Positions 54,632 through 62,899 of a DNA stretch of 64,000 bases are shown here, one piece after another. The DNA comes from an uncultured delta proteobacterium. GTDB taxonomy: Bacteria; Desulfobacterota; Syntrophia; Syntrophales; UBA8958. Positions within the stretch are counted from its first letter, which is position 1, and every line of letters begins with the position of its first letter. The notes beneath the pieces were generated by a model. The model searched no databases and was not told where the DNA came from. It saw only the letters and a list, made by a program, of their open reading frames with translations. Position numbers and translations under genes: made by a program. The stretch lies in contig CAISJV010000073.1 in the NCBI GenBank assembly GCA_903885795.1, positions 1 through 64,000 of the forward strand. The letters run 5' to 3'.

Positions 54632-54668
54632 GGGGCTGTCTTCCCGATGGGGTGGACAGCCCCTTTTT
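54632..54668 (+). terminator. Rho-independent terminator after the carboxyltransferase gene
   Basis: GGGGCTGTC (54632-54640) / GACAGCCCC (54655-54663) followed by TTTTT (54664-54668). It lies 80 bp after the stop and just before the convergent thioesterase stop at 54692. Confidence 0.88.
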
Positions 54669-54691
54669 GCATGCAAATCTGGGGATACCAT

Positions 54692-55153
54692 CTAAATGAA
54701 CTTTGGGGGCAGGACGAGGCCGCCTGCAAGGCCGAAACCCGGCAGGACTATCAGGGTTGATGTCCCGTGGGCCACAACCCGTCCCTTGGCATCTTTGACC
54801 GTCGCCTCGGCGAGGCCGAGGGTCTTGCCCATCTTGATTCGCTTGCCTTCCGCCGTCAGCTTTCCTGTCTGGACGGGGGCCAGGTAATTGACCTTCAGAT
54901 CCACGGTAGTGATCCCCATCCCCTCCTCCAGTTCGCAGAAAGCAGACCAAAATGACGCCGTATCGATGGCAGAGGCATAGACCCCGCCGTGAACATAGCC
55001 GAAGGCCTGGAGGTGTTCCGTGTCCACTTCCAGATCAACGACAGCGCAGCCGATGTCCATCTCCCGGATAGTCATGGACATATGCATGAAAAAAGGACTG
55101 TTGCTAACTGTCTCCCGGACGGCCTGCACATAAGCTGGATTTAGTTGTTTCAA
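54692..55153 (-). CDS. PaaI-type thioesterase
   Basis: A 153-aa hot-dog-fold protein with the PaaI signature GYVHGGVYASAIDTA. It hydrolyses acyl- or aryl-CoA thioesters in the cytoplasm, releasing CoA. Start support: AAGGAGGTAACTTT upstream. It fits a role in relieving CoA sequestration during aromatic or fatty acid degradation. Confidence 0.85.
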   Translation of the reverse strand: MKQLNPAYVQAVRETVSNSPFFMHMSMTIREMDIGCAVVDLEVDTEHLQAFGYVHGGVYASAIDTASFWSAFCELEEGMGITTVDLKVNYLAPVQTGKLTAEGKRIKMGKTLGLAEATVKDAKGRVVAHGTSTLIVLPGFGLAGGLVLPPKFI

Positions 55154-55304
55154 AGTTACCTCCTTAAATTATTAGGGCCAGGTCTTGAATAAAACGAAGC
55201 GTGAATCCCAAAAGAAAATTGGCATATTTTACTAAAAAATATGGTCCATGTCATTGTCATGAGAGAATTTCTTGAAAAACGCTAAAATTAAAGATCTGCC
55301 CATC

Positions 55305-56165
55305 TCATTTCTTGACGAGTTTGATTTCGAAGAGGTGGGGCCACAATTTCCCCGTGACGAAAAGGCGGTCCCCGACCGGGTCGTAGGCAATGCCGTTGAG
55401 GACGTCGACCCCGGAGCGGGCATCAAAGGCCGTCAGGAGACCCGTCATGTCCACCCAGCCGGTCACGCTGCCGGTCCGGGGATTTATCATGGCAATCCGG
55501 TCCGTCGGCCAGATGTTGGCATATATTGTCCCCCGGACGTATTCCAGTTCATTGAGCCCCGTGACGGACCCGCTCTCATCCCGGACCTGAAGGCTGCCCA
55601 CTTCCTGGAGCGACTGGGGATCTAGAAAGTGCAGGGTCGCGCTGCCGTCGCTGACGATGAGCCGCCGTCCGTCGTGGGTGATCCCCCAGCCTTCATGGTC
55701 ATAACGGAAGGTCTGGAGGCGCCGGAAACCGGCCCGATCATAGACAAAACCCGCCCGGTTACGCCAGGTAAGCTGGAAAATCCGATCCCTGAAGACCGTA
55801 ATCCCCTCTCCGAAGTATCGGTTTTCCAATGGATATTCCTGAAGAATTCGGCCTGTCTTCACCTCCAGCCGGCGCAGAGAGGACTGTCCCTCCCGACCGG
55901 TGCCCTCATAGAGATAACCGCCGGCAAATGCCAGCCCCTGGGTGTAGGCGCCACGATCGTGGGGATATACCTGAACGATACGATAACCATAAACGGGTAT
56001 CGATACAGGTAGCGATCTGGATGGCTTTCCGTTTTCGGCGTAAACAGATGGGGAAGTTGAGAAAATTAGGAATGACAACAAAAAGAGCGCTCTCAGGGTG
56101 TGAATTTTGCGGGATGATCGAAATATGGACGCATTCCCTTCTATGCGGGAATCGGGCGTTTTCAA
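55305..56165 (-). CDS. Glutaminyl-peptide cyclotransferase (plant/bacterial type)
   Basis: A 286-aa exported protein with a signal peptide (about 25-43) and the five-bladed propeller pattern of the plant-type glutamine cyclotransferase family (YTQGLAFAGGYLYEGTG; GWGITHDGRRLIVSDG; LNELEYVRGTIYANIWPTD; VLNGIAYDP). It converts N-terminal Gln of exported proteins to pyroglutamate. A shorter start within the first 20 residues is possible; the annotated one is the longest. Downstream the stop lies close to the thioesterase promoter region. Confidence 0.85.
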   Translation of the reverse strand: MKTPDSRIEGNASIFRSSRKIHTLRALFLLSFLIFSTSPSVYAENGKPSRSLPVSIPVYGYRIVQVYPHDRGAYTQGLAFAGGYLYEGTGREGQSSLRRLEVKTGRILQEYPLENRYFGEGITVFRDRIFQLTWRNRAGFVYDRAGFRRLQTFRYDHEGWGITHDGRRLIVSDGSATLHFLDPQSLQEVGSLQVRDESGSVTGLNELEYVRGTIYANIWPTDRIAMINPRTGSVTGWVDMTGLLTAFDARSGVDVLNGIAYDPVGDRLFVTGKLWPHLFEIKLVKK

Positions 56166-56167
56166 GA

Positions 56168-56203
56168 TCTTCTGGACTCCGGATTAAGCCCGGAATGACA
56201 AAA
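56168..56203. repeat. Fragment of a CATTCC-CGGG repeat
   Basis: The sequence GGACTCCGGATTAAGCCCGGAATGAC is a short imperfect palindrome of the family present at 20954-21026. It lies just upstream of the cyclotransferase gene start. Confidence 0.5.
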
Positions 56204-56352
56204 TAAAGCAATTTTCAAAGCTCTCTCCTCATGCACAATATGCGGGAGGCTACATCATGAAAAGACTAAGATCAAACTGTTTTTCTTGACCCCCTGCCCG
56301 GTCCTGATATTCACCTTGAGATTAAAACGCTGCTGTGTTAATTGGCCACCCT

Positions 56353-56568
56353 ATGGAGATTGTTACTAACGATACGACCCCCTGTGGTCGGTGCGGCAAA
56401 TTGCCCGCGGTGATTTACTGCGACGGTTGCCAGATTGCTTTGTGCATGGAGTGCCGTACCTTTGATCTTTGGGGTTATGGGTGCGGTCATGTGGATCCCA
56501 AGGCTTTCTGCTGCAATTGTTTACATGACCCTGCAGTTAATCCCTATTGTGGTTTACCGAACGAGTAG
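56353..56568 (+). CDS. Cysteine-rich mini-protein, tandem copy 1
   Basis: A 71-aa protein rich in cysteines in the pattern CxxC-x8-CxxC-x4-CxxC-x9-C-x8-CxxC (Cys11 to Cys56), plus three further cysteines. The pattern suggests two zinc sites, like a B-box or other zinc knuckle. No signal peptide or membrane segment. ATG at 56353 is chosen over a GTG at 56335. The second copy follows 4 bp after its stop. Function unknown. Confidence 0.7.
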   Translation: MEIVTNDTTPCGRCGKLPAVIYCDGCQIALCMECRTFDLWGYGCGHVDPKAFCCNCLHDPAVNPYCGLPNE

Positions 56569-56572
56569 CCGT

Positions 56573-56788
56573 ATGAACCATATTTGCGGTGTCTGTGGCC
56601 GTGATACTGTTTTTACTGACTGCGCCGATTGCCGGATCCAACTGTGTGATCGTTGCGCCCGCTTCGAATTGCTGGCGGAAGGTTGCGGTACTGTAGTCCC
56701 CGTCTACTTCTGCCCTTCCTGCGTGAGCAACCCTCTTGCCAATCCCAACGCCATCTTCTGGCAGATGAAGGGAAAAAACGGATTGTGA
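56573..56788 (+). CDS. Cysteine-rich mini-protein, tandem copy 2
   Basis: A 71-aa paralogue of the preceding gene, with exactly the same cysteine spacing (Cys5 to Cys50) although most other residues differ. The start at 56573 is inside a longer open frame from 56435 that overlaps copy 1; the short start gives equal length and aligned cysteines. The two probably work together as a dimer or pair. It is too short for most gene finders and has no recognised function. Confidence 0.68.
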   Translation: MNHICGVCGRDTVFTDCADCRIQLCDRCARFELLAEGCGTVVPVYFCPSCVSNPLANPNAIFWQMKGKNGL

Positions 56789-56857
56789 GAGGCACCCGGT
56801 TTGCGGTGATTCGTCCGTTCCATTAAAAAACACTAATAATTAAAGAACTGAACCCCA

Positions 56858-58480
56858 TCAGCCTTCAAGGTTGTAGGGCAGGGATTCCCGGATTGGTGCG
56901 GGGATTCGGCCGTAGCGGCCTTCGAATTCTTCGAGGAAGGCCTGTCTCCCCCGGAAAAAGTCTTCCACCCGCCGCCGTGTCATCTCCGGATCCGTAAAAA
57001 GCCGGTGGGCATTCATTTCATCGAGGTTGGCCCGATCGCACTTAATGGGGTAGCGATATCCCAGGCAGTCCCGGTCCTGGCTGAAACGCAATTGGCCCCG
57101 GACAAGATCGTTGTAAGCGGCCAGAGACTGGCGCAGGGTCACCTTCGTCTCCGTCGGTCCGATACTCCCCGTATTGGCCAGGTAACACTGGATGCCGTTT
57201 TTCTTTACGATGTCATGGAAAATGAGGGCATGTTCAAGGCGATCCCCGGCGATGAAGGGGTCGAGGAAGACGACGCGCTTGAACTTTCCCGCCTCTTCAG
57301 GGTTCCCGCCCGTACTTTCGATCGACTCGCCGTATATAAACTGCATCGTTGCCTGTTCCGGCGTGAGGCGGCTGATAACGTTGGCTAGGGGATTCCTAGT
57401 CAACATAATGATATAATGTATTTTTTCAGCCCGCAGACTTTGGGAGGCTATTTCCAGATGGTCTCTGGTCACAATTGCCCGGCCGTTGCCCGTCTTCGTA
57501 ATGTCCCTGAAATCGGGAATATAGGGATATTTGGTGACGGCGACGTTTTCCAGAAAGGCGTCCCGTGATTCCGCCGCCCGGAGGATCTCCGGCTGGCTCT
57601 CGTCCAGACCCTCGGTCTTCACATAAAGGCCGCCAATCTCAAAGGCGGCGTAACTGCCGTCGAAGCCTAGAGCCCCCCCATCGTCGCCGATCATCTCCGA
57701 GCCTTCCTTGGGCAGTTTGGCGAATTTTCGGCAGAGGGTCGTCGTCTTCCCCGTGGCCGTGAGGCCGGAGATGGCGGTCACTATCTCTTTGAGTTCCGGA
57801 CGCTCCGTCTCCGGATCATAGATCCACAGATAATCCCGCCGGGCCCCGGTGTGCAAGAAAATCCCTGTTTTATCAATGGTTTTGATGCGCCAGTCTTCGA
57901 ACTGAAAGACCCCTTTCTTCCCTTCCCCCAGATAAATGGTGTTCCGGCAGATCTTGACCTGCTCACCCCGCCGGCTTCCCATGGCGAGGCGGACGGTAAT
58001 ATCCTTGTCCACCAGTTTCTTCTTCTTGTTGAACTCGAAGGCCTCGTCGGTGAAGTAGATAATTGTGTAGGTCGGTTCTTCCACTGTCCAGGCCGCCGGT
58101 TGGTCGAAGAGCAGCTTCAGCCCGTAGGCGATCTGGGCGTATTGTTCGGGGATAAGAAAGCGGGCGGTGACGCCGTCCCGTCCGTCGCCGATGATCGTAT
58201 CGAGGGCGATAATCCGCTCCCCCCCCAGGACTGCGACGGCCTGCTGGGCCAGGGCTTCCTCGGCTTCGCCAAAGGGATGATCGACACTGTTGCGGGTATG
58301 GGGGGCGGAGCGGGACATGGGCTCCGAGTCGGCGGCGACGGAACCAAACTGGGTCTGGATGACCCCCTCCTGGCGAAGGGCAATTTGCTTGAGTTCTTCC
58401 AGGGAACGCCCCTTGATAAGGCGCTTCGACTGGAGGGCCTCCGCATAGATCTGCCGGGCGGCGCGATTAAAGGCATCCAT
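56858..58480 (-). CDS. pckA: Divergent phosphoenolpyruvate carboxykinase-like protein
   Basis: 540 aa of the ATP-dependent PEP carboxykinase fold. It has the kinase-1a-like P-loop SGLTATGKTTT (about 239-247), kinase-2-like MIGDDGGALGF, LENVAV and ISRLTPEQATMQF, and YLANTG near the end. It lacks several canonical substrate-site motifs: the usual GRSPKDKY and HCSAN stretches are not found. It may use another substrate or be a distinct subfamily; the standard reaction is oxaloacetate + ATP to PEP + CO2. The product name should be treated as tentative. Confidence 0.75.
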   Translation of the reverse strand: MDAFNRAARQIYAEALQSKRLIKGRSLEELKQIALRQEGVIQTQFGSVAADSEPMSRSAPHTRNSVDHPFGEAEEALAQQAVAVLGGERIIALDTIIGDGRDGVTARFLIPEQYAQIAYGLKLLFDQPAAWTVEEPTYTIIYFTDEAFEFNKKKKLVDKDITVRLAMGSRRGEQVKICRNTIYLGEGKKGVFQFEDWRIKTIDKTGIFLHTGARRDYLWIYDPETERPELKEIVTAISGLTATGKTTTLCRKFAKLPKEGSEMIGDDGGALGFDGSYAAFEIGGLYVKTEGLDESQPEILRAAESRDAFLENVAVTKYPYIPDFRDITKTGNGRAIVTRDHLEIASQSLRAEKIHYIIMLTRNPLANVISRLTPEQATMQFIYGESIESTGGNPEEAGKFKRVVFLDPFIAGDRLEHALIFHDIVKKNGIQCYLANTGSIGPTETKVTLRQSLAAYNDLVRGQLRFSQDRDCLGYRYPIKCDRANLDEMNAHRLFTDPEMTRRRVEDFFRGRQAFLEEFEGRYGRIPAPIRESLPYNLEG

Positions 58481-58644
58481 GATTTGAATCTCCTTACGAA
58501 CTATATAGAGATCACAAGGCGGCCTGTCAAGGTGGAAAAGTCGCCTTATGTCTTATCCGAAAAAGCATCGCTTTGACTGGTCGCCGTCATGATCGTTTCT
58601 CTCACCCTTGTAAAAATATTACTTTGTGTGTAAGAGGACTGACC

Positions 58645-60087
58645 ATGCATGCAAGATTTTCTCAAAAAACGCTCAGCATCGCCAGAGCCCTCATTGAGTC
58701 GGTCCATGACGGGATGTACATTGCCGATCACGAGGGATACTATATTATGGCCAATGAGGCCTTCGAGCGGATCACGGGGATCAATCGCCAGGAGATGGTG
58801 GGCCGCCATACCCAGTACATGATCGAAAACAACTGGGTGCCCCGGGCGGTGAACCTCGAGGTGATCAAGGATTTCCAGACCCGGAGCCGCATCGTCCAGT
58901 ATCCCAGCGGCCGGCAGCTTCTCGTCACGGCAGCGATGCTCTGGCGGGACAACGGCATCCCCGCCGCTGTTGTCAGCACCCTTCGGGACCTTACGGAACT
59001 CAACCTGATCAATGAGGAACTGAAGAACTCCCAGGTGATGATCGAGCGTTTCAAGAAACGGATTGAGTACCTTGAAGAAACCCTCGGGAGTACCAATAAA
59101 TTTTTTATCGGCCAGAGCACTGATTTCCGGCGCACCCTTTCCCTGGCGAAGAAAGTAGCAAGCTCCGACGCCACGATCATGATCACCGGTCCGTCCGGTG
59201 TCGGCAAGGACGTCCTGGCCCAGTTCATCCATTACCAAAGCCGCCGCAAGAACAGCGGGTCCTTTGTAAAGGTTGATTGCGCGGCCCTCCCCGCCAATCT
59301 TCTTGAGTCGGAGCTCTTCGGTTACGATAAGGGGGCCTTCACGGACGCCCGGACCCAAGGTAAACAGGGGATGTTTGAGCTGGCCAACGGCGGCACTCTC
59401 TTCTTGGACGAGATCGGCGAATTCCCCTTTGAACTTCAGTCGAAGCTCCTCAATGTTCTCCAGGACCGGCAGATCAAACACCTGGGAGGACTGGCGACGA
59501 TCCCCATCGACGTCCGGATTATCGCCGCTACGAACATGAATCTTGAACAGATGGTCCGGGAACGGAAGTTTCGGGAGGATCTGTATTACCGGCTGAACGT
59601 TATTCCCATGTTCATCCCGCCCCTGCGGGAGCGCCGGGAAGACATCCTGCCCATGATCAAGCATTTCCTGAAGATCTACAACCAGAATTATAATACGGGG
59701 AAGTTTCTCTCCATCGAGGCCCTCAATGCCCTGATGAATTACGACTGGCCGGGAAATGTCCGGGAGGTGCGCAACGCTATCGAACGTATGGTCGTGACGA
59801 GCGCCGACGATGTTATCACTCGCCACGATCTACCCGGAGAGATCAGGAAGGCTCATCGTCTCGAGACGCCGGCGCCGCCGGGTTCACCGGCATCTTCCTA
59901 TCCCGTCGGTCCCTTGAAAGGGGCCCTCGACACGGTGGAAAGGGAACTGATCCGCAAAGCCCTGGAAACCTCGCCGAACCTTGCCGAAGCAGCTCGCATC
60001 CTGCAGATCGATCTTTCGACGCTGACGAGAAAAAATAAAAAATACGGCCTGACAGGGCACAAAACTCACCCCCTCAATATTTATTAA
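58645..60087 (+). CDS. PAS-domain sigma-54-dependent transcriptional activator
   Basis: 480 aa from the ATG at 58645 (AGAGG 8 bp upstream; a start at 58573 adds a non-conserved leader). N-terminal PAS domain (about 12-120), coiled coil, then the AAA+ sigma-54 activator domain: Walker A GPSGVGKD, sigma-54 contact loop GAFTDA (230-235, instead of GAFTGA), Walker B TLFLDEIGE and the arginine-finger region. A Fis-type HTH ends the protein (AARILQIDLSTLTRKNKKYG). No receiver domain, so the PAS sensor probably sets its activity. It faces the beta-oxidation cluster, its likely target. Confidence 0.9.
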   Translation: MHARFSQKTLSIARALIESVHDGMYIADHEGYYIMANEAFERITGINRQEMVGRHTQYMIENNWVPRAVNLEVIKDFQTRSRIVQYPSGRQLLVTAAMLWRDNGIPAAVVSTLRDLTELNLINEELKNSQVMIERFKKRIEYLEETLGSTNKFFIGQSTDFRRTLSLAKKVASSDATIMITGPSGVGKDVLAQFIHYQSRRKNSGSFVKVDCAALPANLLESELFGYDKGAFTDARTQGKQGMFELANGGTLFLDEIGEFPFELQSKLLNVLQDRQIKHLGGLATIPIDVRIIAATNMNLEQMVRERKFREDLYYRLNVIPMFIPPLRERREDILPMIKHFLKIYNQNYNTGKFLSIEALNALMNYDWPGNVREVRNAIERMVVTSADDVITRHDLPGEIRKAHRLETPAPPGSPASSYPVGPLKGALDTVERELIRKALETSPNLAEAARILQIDLSTLTRKNKKYGLTGHKTHPLNIY

Positions 60088-60211
60088 TTCCGATTCTAAA
60101 TCAAAGCGCTATCTTCGTTGGCATCGTCATCGGCTCCTCGACGTATTAACAATACGCCTGCGTCGCCTCTTCCTCACCGCCTTGACATCATCTTTGATTT
60201 AGAATCGGAAT
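60087..60211. repeat. Palindromic element of a different family, same layout
   Basis: 125 bp bounded by perfect 20-bp inverted repeats (ATTCCGATTCTAAATCAAAG at 60087-60106 and its complement at 60192-60211). A central hairpin CGTATT-AAC-AATACG sits near the middle. Layout and length match the element at 10925 although the sequence differs. The first base overlaps the last base of the sigma-54 activator stop codon. Confidence 0.8.
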
Positions 60212-60265
60212 AACATTCATGGTTGAAGGCTGAGGGGTGTATGAAAAAATGAAGTTACGATAAAG

Positions 60266-60303
60266 CAAAAGGGGGCTCACCCTCGATGGTGAGCCCCCTT
60301 TTG
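60266..60303. terminator. Bidirectional rho-independent terminator
   Basis: Perfect 16-bp stem CAAAAGGGGGCTCACC / GGTGAGCCCCCTTTTG with a 6-base loop. The A- and T-rich arms provide a tract on both strands. It lies between the convergent sigma-54 activator and thiolase genes and should stop both. Confidence 0.92.
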
Positions 60304-60355
60304 TCTGTTGTAATAGTGAGTTTTATGGTTTAGCTGTTCCCCGAAAAGCCGAATT

Positions 60356-61606
60356 TTACACCATCTCCAATACCGTAGCAATGGACACGCCGCCGCCGCC
60401 GCAGAGGGTGGCCATACCAAGAGTTTTGCCACGTTTCTTCATGGCATGAAGGAGCGTTACCATAATCCGGCATCCCGTGGAGCCCACTGGATGACCCAGA
60501 CCGACGCCGGAACCGTTGACATTGGTGATTTCCCGGTTCAGGCCGATTTCCTTTTCACAACCCAGGTACTGGGCGGCAAAGGCCTCGTTGAGTTCCACCA
60601 GCTCAAAATCGCCGATCTTGTAACCCGATCTTTTCAGTAAGTCCGCCACCGCCGGGACGGGAGAGAGGCCCATCACCGAGGGATGGTTGCCGCCGTAACC
60701 CACCGCCTTGATCCGTGCAATCGGCTTCAGCCCCAGTTCCTTGGCCTTCTCTGCCGACATTAGTATCATGGCAGAGGCTCCGTCGTTGACCCCAGAGGAG
60801 TTCCCCGCCGTGACCTTGCCGATCTTCCCGATAAAGGCCGACGGCAGGTTCGCCAGTTCGTCCATCGTCAGACCGGGACGGAAATGCTCATCCTTGTCAA
60901 AGATCTTCGGCGGCTTGCCCTTCTTCTGGGGCAGCTCGATGGGGACGATCTCCTCTTTGAAGTCCCCCTCCACCGTCGCCCGCTCCGCGTTGTTGTGGCT
61001 CCGCAGGGCCACCGCGTCAATTTCTTCCCTCGTCATGCCATGCTTGTAGGCGATGAGCTCCGCCGTGATCCCCATGATGTAGGGTTTGCCGCGGAACCGC
61101 TCCACAATCTCTCCCTCCTTGATCGGGCCTAACTCTAAACCGGGCAGGATATGGGAGCCCGCATGAAGGGCGTGAACGATATCATCGACGAATACCTGGT
61201 CCTGAAAACGACAGCCCCAGCGTGCCGTCGGTACGGAATAGGGGATTCCCGACATGTGCTCCATGCCCCCGGCCAGGACAGTATCCATCAACCCCGCCTG
61301 GATCATCGCCATTCCCGAAACAACCGCTTCCATCCCCGAAATGCACACCCGGTTCACTGTCACTGCTGGCACTTCCTCCGGAATCCCCGCCAGGAGGGCC
61401 GAAATTCGAGTCGTGTTCAAAGAATCCACGGGTTCCCGGCAGCAGCCGAAACGTACATCTCCGATAATCGCCGGGTCGATCCCCGCCCGGCTCACCGCCT
61501 CCTTCATCACCACACTACCCAACTTCGACAGGTTGAAATCCTTCAAAGTGCCGCCAAATGCCCCGATCGCCGTTCGACAGGCTGATACGATAACTACATC
61601 TTTCAT
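60356..61606 (-). CDS. Acetyl-CoA acetyltransferase (thiolase)
   Basis: A 416-aa thiolase. Catalytic Cys is in NRVCISGMEAV, with NEAFAAQYLG, GHPVGSTGCRI and CGGGGVS as the other active-site motifs. It cleaves or condenses acetoacetyl-CoA or 3-ketoacyl-CoA. It lies 109 bp downstream of the acyl-CoA dehydrogenase gene, separated by a repeat, so it belongs to the same beta-oxidation cluster. It is slightly longer than typical (about 390). Confidence 0.94.
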   Translation of the reverse strand: MKDVVIVSACRTAIGAFGGTLKDFNLSKLGSVVMKEAVSRAGIDPAIIGDVRFGCCREPVDSLNTTRISALLAGIPEEVPAVTVNRVCISGMEAVVSGMAMIQAGLMDTVLAGGMEHMSGIPYSVPTARWGCRFQDQVFVDDIVHALHAGSHILPGLELGPIKEGEIVERFRGKPYIMGITAELIAYKHGMTREEIDAVALRSHNNAERATVEGDFKEEIVPIELPQKKGKPPKIFDKDEHFRPGLTMDELANLPSAFIGKIGKVTAGNSSGVNDGASAMILMSAEKAKELGLKPIARIKAVGYGGNHPSVMGLSPVPAVADLLKRSGYKIGDFELVELNEAFAAQYLGCEKEIGLNREITNVNGSGVGLGHPVGSTGCRIMVTLLHAMKKRGKTLGMATLCGGGGVSIATVLEMV

Positions 61607-61640
61607 AATGAAAAACCCTCCTTCTGTGCCCCACCCTTCT

Positions 61641-61682
61641 ACCTCCCCTTCAAGGGGTGGGTTGGGGTGGGGATGAGGTTAA
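61641..61682. repeat. Short GC-rich hairpin repeat, second copy
   Basis: ACCTCCCCTTCAAGGGGTGG followed by GTTGGGGTGGGGATGAGGTTA, closely related to 20077-20118. It lies between the acyl-CoA dehydrogenase and thiolase genes. Confidence 0.75.
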
Positions 61683-61715
61683 GATACTCTGATAGTTAAA
61701 TTTTAACTGTCAACC

Positions 61716-62858
61716 TTATTTCGTCATCAGGTAGCGGCCGACGGTCATAATTTCCGCTTCCTTGGTTCCCTCATAGAGCTCGAGAATCTTGGCGTCGCGG
61801 TACCATTTCTGGACCGAATACTCGTCGATGTAGCCGTAGCCGCCGTGGAGTTCCACCGCGTTGTTGGCGCAGAAAACCGCTGTCTGGCCGCTGTAGAACT
61901 TCGCCATTGCTGCCAGGGTGTAATCGGGGGTGCCTTTATCCACGAGCCATCCGGCCTTGTAAATAAGCCCCCGGAGGGCCTCGATCATGATGGCCATCTC
62001 GGTGAGCTTCTTCTGGGTGAGTTGATAGTTTCCCAGGGCCGTCCCGAAGGCCGTCCGCTCCTTGCAATATTTGACGGATGTATCCAGACAGGCTTCGGCG
62101 AGGCCCAGTCCTTGGGCCGCGACCATGATCCTCGTCGTGTCGAAGAAGTGCATGAGCTGATAAAAGCCCTTGCCTTCCTTACCAACGAGGTTGCTTTGGG
62201 GGACCCGGACGTCCTCAAAGGCGATTTCCGCCGTATCGGAGGCACGGATTCCCATTTTGCCGTGGATCTTGTTCCGGGTAATGCCCTTGGCGTCGGCGGG
62301 GATGACGATCAGACTGAAGCTGTTGTATTTCTTCTCTTCGGGATTGGTGATACACTGGGTGACCATGAAGTCGCAGACCGTCCCGTTGGTGATGAACATC
62401 TTGTTGCCGTTGACGATGTAGTCGCTGCCGTCTTTGACGGCTCGGGTCTTGTAACCGGAGACGTCGGTCCCGGCATTGGGTTCCGTGAAGGCCCCGGCGC
62501 TGACCCATTCCCCGCGACAGACCGGAGGCAGGTACTTCTGTTTCATCTCTTCCGAGCCGTACTGGAAGATTGATTCGCAACCGAAACAGGCGGCGACGAC
62601 ATTCAGGCCGATGCCCATGTCAATCTTGGAAAGTTCTTCAGTAATGATCGCATTGCCCAGGATGCCCGCTCCGGACCCGCCGTATTCCTCGGGGATCCAG
62701 GCGGCCACCAGGCCGTTTTCCGCCGCTTTCTTGCGAATCTCGGGGGTGTATTTCTCGTGTTCGTCGGCTTCCTTGCTCAGGGGCGTAAACTCCGCCAGGG
62801 CAAACTTGTAGGCCATGTCCTTCAACATCTTGAGTTCTTCGGTCAATTCAAAATCCAT
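61716..62858 (-). CDS. Acyl-CoA dehydrogenase (second)
   Basis: A 380-aa short-chain acyl-CoA dehydrogenase. Motifs are SAGAFTEPNAGTD, HGGYGYIDEYSVQKWYRDAKI and the catalytic Glu in LELYEGTKEAEIMTVGRYLM. It is a different enzyme from the one at 18906, with only moderate similarity. It oxidises acyl-CoA and transfers electrons to ETF. Its place between thiolase and 3-hydroxyacyl-CoA dehydrogenase identifies it as part of a beta-oxidation operon. Confidence 0.94.
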   Translation of the reverse strand: MDFELTEELKMLKDMAYKFALAEFTPLSKEADEHEKYTPEIRKKAAENGLVAAWIPEEYGGSGAGILGNAIITEELSKIDMGIGLNVVAACFGCESIFQYGSEEMKQKYLPPVCRGEWVSAGAFTEPNAGTDVSGYKTRAVKDGSDYIVNGNKMFITNGTVCDFMVTQCITNPEEKKYNSFSLIVIPADAKGITRNKIHGKMGIRASDTAEIAFEDVRVPQSNLVGKEGKGFYQLMHFFDTTRIMVAAQGLGLAEACLDTSVKYCKERTAFGTALGNYQLTQKKLTEMAIMIEALRGLIYKAGWLVDKGTPDYTLAAMAKFYSGQTAVFCANNAVELHGGYGYIDEYSVQKWYRDAKILELYEGTKEAEIMTVGRYLMTK

Positions 62859-62899
62859 GCGTTTTTCCTCCCAAAAGTTATTTCTGATGAATTATCTAT

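Noticed and set aside
53164-54729. 521-aa open frame on the minus strand opposite the carboxyltransferase
   Set aside because: Antisense to a well-supported carboxyltransferase; rich in Gly, Asp and His as expected of shadow frames.
58546-59826. 426-aa open frame antisense to the sigma-54 activator
   Set aside because: Antisense to a gene with all sigma-54 activator motifs; no support of its own.
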